From the NCBI GenBank assembly GCA_003695505.1, contig RFIY01000019.1, positions 1 to 14,311 of the forward strand: a stretch of 14,311 nucleotides of DNA. Direction: 5' to 3'. The stretch is from J088 sp003695505 [NCBI: Candidatus Dadabacteria bacterium]. GTDB taxonomy: Bacteria; J088. Position numbers and translations under genes: made by a program. This document shows, in pieces, positions 1 to 5,358 of this stretch (within the stretch, counting starts at the first letter, position 1; each line of letters starts with the position of its first letter). The notes under the pieces are model-generated. The model saw only the letters and a program-made list of their open reading frames with translations, had not been told where the DNA came from and did no database searches.

Positions 1-576
1 ATCGTCGGTTTCCAGGCGCGGCTCCTCCACGCGAACCGTTCCATCGTCTTCGATGACGAGGATGCCAAGATGCACGAGTACATCGAGCGCCCGTTGCGCA
101 TCGAACGAGCGGATCTTTGGCCGCACGCGTGCGGCGATCCAGACCGGATCGGCACGGAACCCCTTCAGGCTGGCCATCGCGTGAATCACAGGAATGTACC
201 ATTCGTTGAAATAATCAAGACGCGCCTGGTCGATCTTTGCCGTCTCACCGTGGCGGGCCGCGAGCTCCAGCACCTGCCGATAGTACTCGGTACGTTCATC
301 GGGATCGTCGGACTGGGTAAACCGGACCAGCGCGACAAAGAACTCAGTTTCCTCCGGGCTGAGCGACAGTCCTTCAGCGAACTTTCGAGCCGTATCTTCG
401 CGAATATTGCGTTTGCCGGAAATGAACAACTGGGCATAGTTCGGGGTACGAATGCCAGCAAAGCGGTGGAGTTGCCGATAACTGAACGACGGATCGCGCC
501 GCTGCCGTGCTGCGATCAGCGCAGCCAGACATTCCCGCGCGTCGCGAAATCCCCAGATTGGTGGAAACTCGTCCAT
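1..576 (-). CDS. TIGR02147/DUF4423-like protein, 3' end outside window
   Basis: An open minus-strand frame starts at the ATG at 574-576 and runs off the left edge: 192 codons with no stop. It begins MDEFPPIWGFRDARECLAAL. Residues 31-60 (FSYRQLHRFAGI, then PNYAQLFISGKRNI) form the conserved N-terminal block of the TIGR02147 family. This block looks helix-turn-helix-like and is followed by the typical 'LSLSPEETEFFVALVRFTQ' helix (about 70-88). The rest, with 'YFNEWYIPVIHAM' near 146-158, fits the DUF4423-type C-terminal part. From memory, family members are about 260-290 residues, so perhaps a third is missing. The function of the family is not established; the N-terminus suggests a regulator, which is inference. 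It lies 94 bases downstream of the acyl-CoA ligase on the same strand. No good Shine-Dalgarno sequence precedes the ATG. Family assignment is from recognised motifs only. Confidence 0.8.
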   Translation of the reverse strand, partial: MDEFPPIWGFRDARECLAALIAARQRRDPSFSYRQLHRFAGIRTPNYAQLFISGKRNIREDTARKFAEGLSLSPEETEFFVALVRFTQSDDPDERTEYYRQVLELAARHGETAKIDQARLDYFNEWYIPVIHAMASLKGFRADPVWIAARVRPKIRSFDAQRALDVLVHLGILVIEDDGTVRVEEPRLETDD

Positions 577-670
577 GGCTGCAGTTTACAGCATGCCCCA
601 ACAAATGAAAAGCTTTTTCCACTCAGGATGAAAACATAGCGCCAACTGTGTTTACACCCGTTGCGGGGCA
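577..670 (-). other. Gap between acyl-CoA ligase and TIGR02147-like gene
   Basis: This 94-base stretch is more A+T-rich than its surroundings. Read on the minus strand it holds two copies of TGTAAAC (complement at 650-656 and 584-590). Each is followed within a few bases by CAG. It also holds a 10-bp palindrome AAAAGCTTTT (608-617) and a short CCCG-TTG-CGGG hairpin (657-667). None is a convincing intrinsic terminator because no T-run follows the hairpin. The repeat pair and palindrome could belong to a promoter or operator of the downstream gene, but I cannot assign clear -35 and -10 boxes. Confidence 0.3.
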
Positions 671-2623
671 TCAGGCACCCGTAACCACGATCGCGAAGCC
701 GTCCTCGTCATAGATGCGATCGAACAGTGCCTTGTACTTTTCTTCGACGGCCTTGCGCTTGACTTTCAGCGTCGGCGTGAGCTCGCCGGCCTCGACCGAA
801 AAGTCGCGATCGAGAATGACGAAACGTTTGACCTGTTCGACACGCGCCAGGTCTTCATTGCCTCTGGCAATCGCCTCGCGGATCCGTTCGCGAATGCGTG
901 GATCCGCAGATACCGCCGCAATCGTCTCGGCGAGACCCGGTGGATTCGCCGTCGGATCTTCTGTCAAGGCAGCAATCAGCGCGTCGCGATCCACGCCGTC
1001 GGGCAACAGGCCCTCGCGCGCGGCATACTCGACCGTCTCGACGGGTGACAGGGTGACGATTGCGCTTACATACGGCCGCCGATCGCCATGCGCGTGCACC
1101 TGACTGATCATCGGATCGCTTGCCTTGAGCGCGTTTTCGATGTTTGCCGGCGTCAGGTTCTTGCCACCCGCCGTGATGATGATATGCTTCTTGCGATCCA
1201 CGATATAGAAGTAGCCATCATCGTCAACACGGCCAATATCGCCCGTGTGCAGCCAGCCCTCATCGTCGATCGCTTCGGCCGTCGCCTCGGGGTTCTTGTA
1301 GTACCCCTTGAACACGATCGGGCCGCGAACGAGGATTTCACCATCTTCCGCCAGCTTCGACTCGATGCCGTCCAATGGTCTGCCGACCGAACCGAGCCGA
1401 ACCTGCCCGGGACGATTCATGTGGCTGACGGTCGTCGCCTCGGTCTGTCCATACACCTCGAAGACCGGGAAACCCGCCGCCCAGAAAAATTCGAGAATCT
1501 CATACGCAATCGGTGCCGCGCCGGTAATGAACTGTCGAACACGGCCACCAAAGACACCACGCAATTTGGAGAATACCAGACGGTCCGCGAGCCGGTACTG
1601 CAGTTCAAGCGTCCACGGCACCGGCTGACGCTGTTGCCAGCACTGCACATACGCGCGCCCGACTCGTTCAGCCCAACGAAAAATCTTCTGCCGCGCTGGC
1701 GGAGCCTCTTCGACGGCGCTCATGATCTTTGCATAGGCTTTCTCAAATATTCGTGGCACCGATCCGAATACGGTCGGACGCACCTCGACAATCTCCTCGA
1801 GGACCGCCGCGATACTCGATGCGAACGCCGTGCCCGTTCCCGCGTGAACCCGTCCGTAGAACGACAGAACACGTTCGGCGACATGGGCCATCGGCAGGAA
1901 GCTGAGCCCAAAGTCATCTCGGTCATTTGGTATGGACCGGCTGGAGGCCGCCAGCATTTCGAGAATATTGCGGTGTGTAATCATCGCGCCCTTCGGCGGA
2001 CCGGTCGTTCCGCTTGTGTAAACGATGATCGCCGTATCATCCGGATCGATACCAGCTTCCACCGCGCGCGCATCAAAGTTACCTGCGTCCGTCGCAAGTA
2101 CGTCCGCCATGGACACGAACCAGTCCGAAGCGTTTTTGGGAACCGAAACCGCTTCGGACTCCCAGACGACCACGGTTCGCACCTCGGGAATATGTTCCCG
2201 AATTTCCAGTAACCGATCTGCTTCGGCCTGTCCTTCAACGAAAACGATGCTGGCATCGGAATGCTCGAGCAGGTAGGCAAGCTGCATCGGCGCAAGTGTC
2301 GGATACGCGCCGACTGTCACGCAACCGGCCAGCAACCCGCCAATGTCAGCCAGGCACCACTCAGGCCTCGTCGAGCCGATGATGCAGACTTTGTCCTGTA
2401 CACCGAGTCCCTGCGCACGAAGCCAGGCCGCAACCGCCTGCGCCTGCGCCCCGAACTCGGCGTAGGTCACCTTCATCCACTGCCCGCTCACCTTGCGCAT
2501 CCAGGCCATTCGCGCCGGTGAGCGCTCAACGCGCGTCAGGAACATGTCCGCCAGCGTGCGGCTCGAATCCGCAAGATAATCCGGTGGATTCAGTCCGGTC
2601 CCGATCTGATCGAAGCGAACCAT
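671..2623 (-). CDS. Long-chain fatty-acid-CoA ligase (AMP-binding, FadD15-like)
   Basis: This 650-residue enzyme of the ANL superfamily should activate a fatty acid with ATP to an acyl-adenylate and transfer it to CoA, feeding beta-oxidation or lipid synthesis in the cytoplasm. Visible core motifs are the phosphate-binding loop YTSGTTGPPKG (202-212), FITGAAP (about 365-371), VYGQTEAT (390-397), LHTGDIG (458-464), the hinge DRKK (476-479) with ITAGGKN just after, and the C-terminal catalytic lysine in TPTLKVKR (616-623). The length and the FLPMAHVAERV segment fit the large FadD15/Faa-type ligases better than short FadD enzymes. I chose the ATG at 2623 because an ideal GGAGG (2633-2637) sits nine bases upstream; an in-frame ATG at 2656 has no such site. 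It is divergent from mglB and lies upstream of the TIGR02147-like gene. The chain-length preference cannot be read from sequence. Confidence 0.95.
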   Translation of the reverse strand: MVRFDQIGTGLNPPDYLADSSRTLADMFLTRVERSPARMAWMRKVSGQWMKVTYAEFGAQAQAVAAWLRAQGLGVQDKVCIIGSTRPEWCLADIGGLLAGCVTVGAYPTLAPMQLAYLLEHSDASIVFVEGQAEADRLLEIREHIPEVRTVVVWESEAVSVPKNASDWFVSMADVLATDAGNFDARAVEAGIDPDDTAIIVYTSGTTGPPKGAMITHRNILEMLAASSRSIPNDRDDFGLSFLPMAHVAERVLSFYGRVHAGTGTAFASSIAAVLEEIVEVRPTVFGSVPRIFEKAYAKIMSAVEEAPPARQKIFRWAERVGRAYVQCWQQRQPVPWTLELQYRLADRLVFSKLRGVFGGRVRQFITGAAPIAYEILEFFWAAGFPVFEVYGQTEATTVSHMNRPGQVRLGSVGRPLDGIESKLAEDGEILVRGPIVFKGYYKNPEATAEAIDDEGWLHTGDIGRVDDDGYFYIVDRKKHIIITAGGKNLTPANIENALKASDPMISQVHAHGDRRPYVSAIVTLSPVETVEYAAREGLLPDGVDRDALIAALTEDPTANPPGLAETIAAVSADPRIRERIREAIARGNEDLARVEQVKRFVILDRDFSVEAGELTPTLKVKRKAVEEKYKALFDRIYDEDGFAIVVTGA

Positions 2624-2630
2624 GTGGGCA

Positions 2631-2637
2631 CACCTCC
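2631..2637 (-). promoter_or_regulatory. Strong ribosome binding site of the acyl-CoA ligase
   Basis: Read on the minus strand this is GGAGGTG, nine bases before the ATG at 2623. It decides the start in favour of 2623 over the in-frame ATG at 2656. Confidence 0.8.
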
Positions 2638-2695
2638 GTACGTGACTATCAACCATCGTTTGTCGACGGTTTCGCCTTTTTCCCGATTCGCCCTG

Positions 2696-2724
2696 ATCCT
2701 AGCCGATGCAGTGAGTTGCGGCAA
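2696..2724 (-). promoter_or_regulatory. Predicted sigma70-type promoter of the acyl-CoA ligase
   Basis: On the minus strand TTGCCG (2724-2719, 4/6 to TTGACA) is followed after exactly 17 bases by TAGGAT (2701-2696, 4/6 to TATAAT). Transcription would begin near 2689, giving a leader of about 65 bases that contains the strong ribosome binding site. This is a prediction from consensus matching by eye. Confidence 0.4.
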
Positions 2725-2755
2725 ACTGCAGGCGATCGAACCGACCGCGCAAGTG

Positions 2756-2784
2756 TTGCAGCAGCATCGCTGCGGTGCTATAGT
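2756..2784 (+). promoter_or_regulatory. Predicted extended -10 promoter of mglBA
   Basis: TTGCAG (2756-2761, 4/6) and TATAGT (2779-2784, 5/6) are separated by exactly 17 bases. A TGC immediately before the -10 box makes it an extended -10. Transcription would start near 2791, about 34 bases before the mglB ATG. The promoter does not overlap the one proposed for the divergent acyl-CoA ligase, so both could be used at once. Confidence 0.6.
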
Positions 2785-2824
2785 CAAACAGAGCGGCACA
2801 ACGGGATTTCCGGACGGGTTATCT

Positions 2825-3316
2825 ATGCACGAACCGCAACTGGTCATGTATGAGGAGGAGTTTCACAAGATCAACTCCATCCTCGAACGACTGGTACGAG
2901 AGTCGAACTCGAAGAGCATCTTTCTGGTGGATCGCAACGGTCAGCTGATTGCGCACACCGGTGACACCGAGCACATCGACTCCACCGCACTGGCCTCACT
3001 GACTGCCGGCAACATTGCGGCGACAGGCGGGCTGGCAAAGCTGCTTGGCGAAAACGAGTTTACGGTTCTGTTCCATGAGGGCGAACGGGACAACATCCAT
3101 ATCTCGCTCGTGCATCGTAAGGTGATCCTGGTGCTGATCTTTGATGAACGAAGCTCGTTGGGACTCGTACGTCTCCGCGTCAAGAAGGCCGGCGATGAAC
3201 TGGCCAGGATCTTCGACGGATTGCTGCAAAAGGCAGAGCAGGGCGTCGGCGCCGGTGCGGACAGTCCGTTCGCGGAGATCACCGACGATGACATCGACAA
3301 CCTGTTTCGCGACTGA
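2825..3316 (+). CDS. mglB: MglB, Roadblock/LC7 GTPase-activating protein of MglA
   Basis: This 163-residue single-domain Roadblock/LC7 protein matches Myxococcus MglB nearly end to end. It opens with QLVMYEEEFHKIN (5-17), has FLVDRNGQLIA (33-43), SLTAGN and GGLAKLLGENEF (58-79) and SLGLVRLRVKKA (111-122), and closes with SPFAEITDDDIDNLF (147-161). In Myxococcus, MglB is the GAP of MglA, marks the lagging cell pole and helps set front-rear polarity of motility; that role is carried over by homology. I chose the ATG at 2825 because MHEPQLVMYEEE parallels the known MglB N-terminus. An in-frame upstream ATG at 2624 would add 67 residues lying across the predicted promoter, and an inner ATG at 2846 is possible but less likely. 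The Shine-Dalgarno sequence is weak. mglA follows after 37 bases, clearly in one operon. Confidence 0.95.
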   Translation: MHEPQLVMYEEEFHKINSILERLVRESNSKSIFLVDRNGQLIAHTGDTEHIDSTALASLTAGNIAATGGLAKLLGENEFTVLFHEGERDNIHISLVHRKVILVLIFDERSSLGLVRLRVKKAGDELARIFDGLLQKAEQGVGAGADSPFAEITDDDIDNLFRD

Positions 3317-3353
3317 CCCGGTCGACGTGTAGCAGAGGCGAGACAAGACTCAC

Positions 3354-3947
3354 ATGTCCTTTATCAATTACAGCGCGCGTGAAATCAACACGAAGGTCGT
3401 CTACTACGGCCCGGGTCTGTGCGGCAAGACGACCAACCTGCAATACATCTTCAACGCGACGAATGAAGGCGCGCGCGGCAAGATGATTTCTCTGGCGACC
3501 GAGACGGAGCGGACCCTGTTCTTCGATTTCCTGCCACTCAACCTTGGCCAGATTCGCGGCTTCAACACGCGCTTTCATCTGTATACCGTTCCGGGGCAGG
3601 TTTTCTACGACGCGAGCCGCAAGCTGATCCTCAAGGGCGTGGACGGTATTGTGTTCGTCGCGGACAGCCAACGAGAACGATTCGATGCCAACATCGAATC
3701 GATCGAAAACATGTTCGACAACCTGCGCGAACAGGGCATCGACCCGAAATCGGTTCCCTATGTGATCCAGTACAACAAGCGCGATTTGCCAAATGCCGTG
3801 CCCGTCCAGGAACTGCGCGCCGCATTGAACAAGGACAATGTCCCGGATTTCGAAGCCTGCGCGCAGAGCGGAGAAGGTGTCTTCGAGACATTGAAGGGCA
3901 TCGCGAAACTGGTGCTGCAAAAATTGCGCGAAGGCGCCGCAGGCTGA
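3354..3947 (+). CDS. mglA: MglA, Ras-like small GTPase for cell polarity
   Basis: A 197-residue Ras-like GTPase with the length and full motif set of Myxococcus MglA: P-loop GPGLCGKT (19-26), STET-like switch segment [14 protein letters not shown] with Arg53, TVPGQ (78-82) in place of the usual Ras DxxG, and the guanine-specificity motif NKRD (141-144). Arg53, Thr78 and Gln82, the positions known to matter for MglB-stimulated hydrolysis and for the atypical switch II of MglA, are all present, so it should be an active, MglB-dependent GTPase. In Myxococcus MglA-GTP sits at the leading pole and drives gliding and type IV pilus motility. No pilus, gliding or RomR gene lies in this window, so the output here is unknown. 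The start has GAGG (3335-3338) at a rather long 15-base spacing. No terminator follows. Confidence 0.97.
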   Translation: MSFINYSAREINTKVVYYGPGLCGKTTNLQYIFNATNEGARGKMISLATETERTLFFDFLPLNLGQIRGFNTRFHLYTVPGQVFYDASRKLILKGVDGIVFVADSQRERFDANIESIENMFDNLREQGIDPKSVPYVIQYNKRDLPNAVPVQELRAALNKDNVPDFEACAQSGEGVFETLKGIAKLVLQKLREGAAG

Positions 3948-4044
3948 CGCCGCTCCAACTGATTTTTTCAGACATTGCTGACGACCCTCGGGCGGGCGCA
4001 CAGACGTTTGTGCGTCTGAATCGCCAGCGGGCGATGATCGCGAC

Positions 4045-4068
4045 GCCGGATCGGCTGATCGATCCGGC
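4045..4068 (+). repeat. Perfect 9-bp inverted repeat (hairpin)
   Basis: GCCGGATCG, loop GCTGAT, CGATCCGGC. It is the strongest of four inverted repeats in the gap between mglA and the pterin dehydratase gene. With no run of T after it, it is not a standard intrinsic terminator. Confidence 0.75.
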
Positions 4069-4084
4069 ATCGCTACTCGTCGCA

Positions 4085-4125
4085 GCCATCGTCCTTTGCC
4101 ATTACTGCGCCTGGCGAACGATGGC
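4085..4125 (+). repeat. 8-bp inverted repeat with extended inner stem
   Basis: GCCATCGT (4085-4092) is exactly complementary in reverse to ACGATGGC (4118-4125). Inside it, TTGCC (4096-4100) can pair with GGCGA (4113-4117), including one G-U pair. This gives a long stem with a 3-base bulge and a 12-base loop. It lies only 16 bases after the previous hairpin. Confidence 0.6.
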
Positions 4126-4387
4126 GATCCGCCACCGACATGCCGACACCGGATATTGCGCAGTCGCAGAAATGATCCGGGACGATCCTCACATGCCATC
4201 ACGCATATCGATACAGGTTTCCGGACCGCCACGCACACTTTCTCAGGCGGCCATCCGGGGCTGCGCGATGGCCGGCACCCTGAGCCTGCCGGTCGAATGG
4301 ATCCTGGAAACACCCCCACATGGCACGTGAGCGAGATGTTCGCTAAGCTATCCGGCGGTTTCTGACCATCACGAGAGGACACGACAC

Positions 4388-4681
4388 ATGAACAAGGACC
4401 GCAAGCTCTCAGCATCGGAAATTTCGGAGCGCCTCGGCGCACTCGATGGCTGGACCGTCGACGGCGACCGACTGCACCGCTCCCTGACGTTTCCAGATTT
4501 TGCATCTGCGTTCGGGTTCATGACCACGGTTGCCCTCATCGCCGAGCAACTCGGCCATCATCCGGACTGGCACAACGTGTACAACCGCGTCGATGTCTAC
4601 CTGACGACACACGACTGTGGTGGTATCAGCGAGCGCGACTTCGAACTGGCCGCACGCATCGACCAGATCCCGACACCCTGA
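4388..4681 (+). CDS. phhB: Pterin-4a-carbinolamine dehydratase
   Basis: This 97-residue protein of the PCD/DCoH family dehydrates 4a-hydroxytetrahydrobiopterin to quinonoid dihydropterin (EC 4.2.1.96), recycling the cofactor of aromatic amino-acid hydroxylases. The signature is complete: an acidic residue at Glu53, then GHHPDW (56-61), YNRVDVYLTTHD (65-76) with His75, and Asp84. This is the arrangement of the active-site histidine triad in the family. Length is normal for the bacterial enzyme. GAGAGGA (4373-4379) lies eight bases before the ATG and supports the start. No phenylalanine hydroxylase gene is in the window. In bacteria without a hydroxylase, PCD-like proteins have been linked to molybdopterin or other pterin functions, so the partner here is open. 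The next gene starts 134 bases later. Confidence 0.95.
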   Translation: MNKDRKLSASEISERLGALDGWTVDGDRLHRSLTFPDFASAFGFMTTVALIAEQLGHHPDWHNVYNRVDVYLTTHDCGGISERDFELAARIDQIPTP

Positions 4682-4806
4682 TCCAATCGCACCGAAGCCG
4701 GCGGAATACCGAGCACACATCCGCCACGGCGCGCTTCACAGACCCGGCACGGATCCGCAACGCGGCGACGCAACAGAATGCGCCAGCGCCGGCAGAGTGC
4801 TAGCAT

Positions 4807-4827
4807 AAAATTGGTATGACCAATTTT
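4807..4827 (+). promoter_or_regulatory. Perfect palindrome around start codon, candidate GntR/FadR-type operator
   Basis: AAAATTGGT (4807-4815) and ACCAATTTT (4819-4827) are exact reverse complements separated only by ATG (4816-4818), the proposed start codon of the dehydrogenase small subunit. The core TGGTATGACCA fits the TnGTnnnACnA consensus of FadR-subfamily GntR regulators and is close to known PdhR and LldR sites (ATTGGTnnnACCAAT). A bound repressor would cover the start and a -10-like TAAAAT (4806-4811). In RNA it would be a 9-bp stem with the start codon in the loop. The palindrome is seen; the regulator is inferred, and no GntR gene lies in the window. Confidence 0.6.
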
Positions 4828-5358
4828 CCAACGCCGCTGATGCGCCGCCGACGGCTCCTGACCGCAGCCGCGGGGCTTGCTGCAGCCGGAGGAGCACTCG
4901 GAACGCGCCTGCTCGGCAGCGGCGGCGTCCCGACAACGATGCGCCTACGCGAACTTTCCCCGCGAGAGGCCGCCACCGCCGCCCGGCTCGCGCCCGCGAT
5001 TCTGCCCGAAGATACCCCGTTCCCGAACTGGGAAATCGCGGGCTACCTCGACAATTATGTGGCTGCGCTCGGCCACACCGAGCAGACCATGTTGCACGGC
5101 TTCCTGTTCGCGCTCGACCAGGGCACGCTGCTGGATGGATTCTGGACGCCGGCGCATCGCATGACACGGGAGGCCGCTGTCCGCGCCGTTCGCGCATGGG
5201 AAAACAGCCGCCTCGGCGCACGGCGCGACATGGCCAAGGGGTTCCGCCAACTCGTTGGCTTTGCGTGGCTGGCGCAGCCCGATACGCGCCAGCGCTACGG
5301 CATCGCCCGTACTTGTGGCTCCGGCACTACTTCGTTTCTTCCCGAGACTCACGCATGA
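4816..5358 (+). CDS. Tat-exported dehydrogenase small subunit (gluconate 2-dehydrogenase subunit 3-like)
   Basis: A 180-residue protein with a twin-arginine signal: RRRRLL (10-15) followed by an alanine-glycine-leucine hydrophobic stretch to about residue 34. The mature part starts LRELSPREAATAARLAPAIL (44-63) and continues with NYVAALGHTEQTMLHGFLFALDQG, resembling the gluconate_2-dh3 family (PF13618). Such subunits accompany GMC-type flavoprotein dehydrogenases and carry the Tat signal for export of the folded pair; that is known for FAD-dependent glucose, fructose and gluconate dehydrogenases. Its TGA (5356-5358) overlaps the ATG (5355) of the flavoprotein gene. No Shine-Dalgarno sequence precedes the ATG at 4816. 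A later in-frame ATG at 4840 would still keep the RRRR motif. The C-terminal end after YGIAR (about 161-165) is unlike what I expect for the family, and the overlapping frame there is rich in Tyr/Trp/Phe, so a frameshift near the end cannot be excluded. Confidence 0.8.
   Translation: MTNFPTPLMRRRRLLTAAAGLAAAGGALGTRLLGSGGVPTTMRLRELSPREAATAARLAPAILPEDTPFPNWEIAGYLDNYVAALGHTEQTMLHGFLFALDQGTLLDGFWTPAHRMTREAAVRAVRAWENSRLGARRDMAKGFRQLVGFAWLAQPDTRQRYGIARTCGSGTTSFLPETHA

Larger units (their letters stand above)
3948..4387 (+). other. 440-base intergenic stretch with several inverted repeats
   Basis: I find no convincing gene on either strand; open frames at 4010-4330 and 4096-4365 match no family I know and have arginine- and proline-rich, shadow-like composition. 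What stands out is dyad symmetry. GCCGGATCG (4045-4053) and CGATCCGGC (4060-4068) form a perfect 9-bp stem with a 6-base loop. GCCATCGT (4085-4092) pairs with ACGATGGC (4118-4125), with a further inner stem TTGCC/GGCGA. CCGGCA (4272-4277) pairs with TGCCGG (4287-4292). At 3997-4018 two mutually exclusive 6-bp stems overlap (CGCACA/TGTGCG and CAGACG/CGTCTG). No T-run follows any of them. A structured mglA 3' UTR or a small RNA gene is possible but unproven. The stretch also has to contain the promoter of the next gene, which I could not place. Confidence 0.45.

Noticed and set aside
70-639. Plus-strand open frame of 189 codons at the left end
   Set aside because: It is the antisense of the TIGR02147-like gene, whose minus-strand translation has recognisable family motifs throughout; the plus frame has none.
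1088-2212. Plus-strand open frame of 374 codons inside the acyl-CoA ligase gene
   Set aside because: Antisense shadow of a gene with complete ANL-family motifs; Arg/His-rich translation without any known domain.
2624-2824. N-terminal extension of MglB from the ATG at 2624
   Set aside because: The extra 67 residues have no counterpart in MglB and would be encoded across the predicted promoter; the ATG at 2825 reproduces the known N-terminus.
3963-3968. T6 run after mglA as an intrinsic terminator
   Set aside because: The nearest stem (GGCG/CGCC before it) has only four pairs, ends about ten bases before the T-run, and overlaps the coding end, so it does not make a standard terminator.
4010-4365. 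Two overlapping plus-strand open frames in the mglA-phhB gap
   Set aside because: Neither has a ribosome binding site or a recognisable domain, and their composition resembles other out-of-frame translations here.
3279-4505. Minus-strand open frame of 408 codons across mglA and the gap after it
   Set aside because: Covers mglA and the start of the pterin dehydratase gene in antisense; no family resemblance; long open antisense frames are expected at this base composition.
5196-5354. Earlier start for the GMC flavoprotein gene
   Set aside because: This extension would lie entirely over the small subunit coding sequence. The ATG at 5355 gives a normal N-terminus ahead of the FAD loop and an ATGA overlap.
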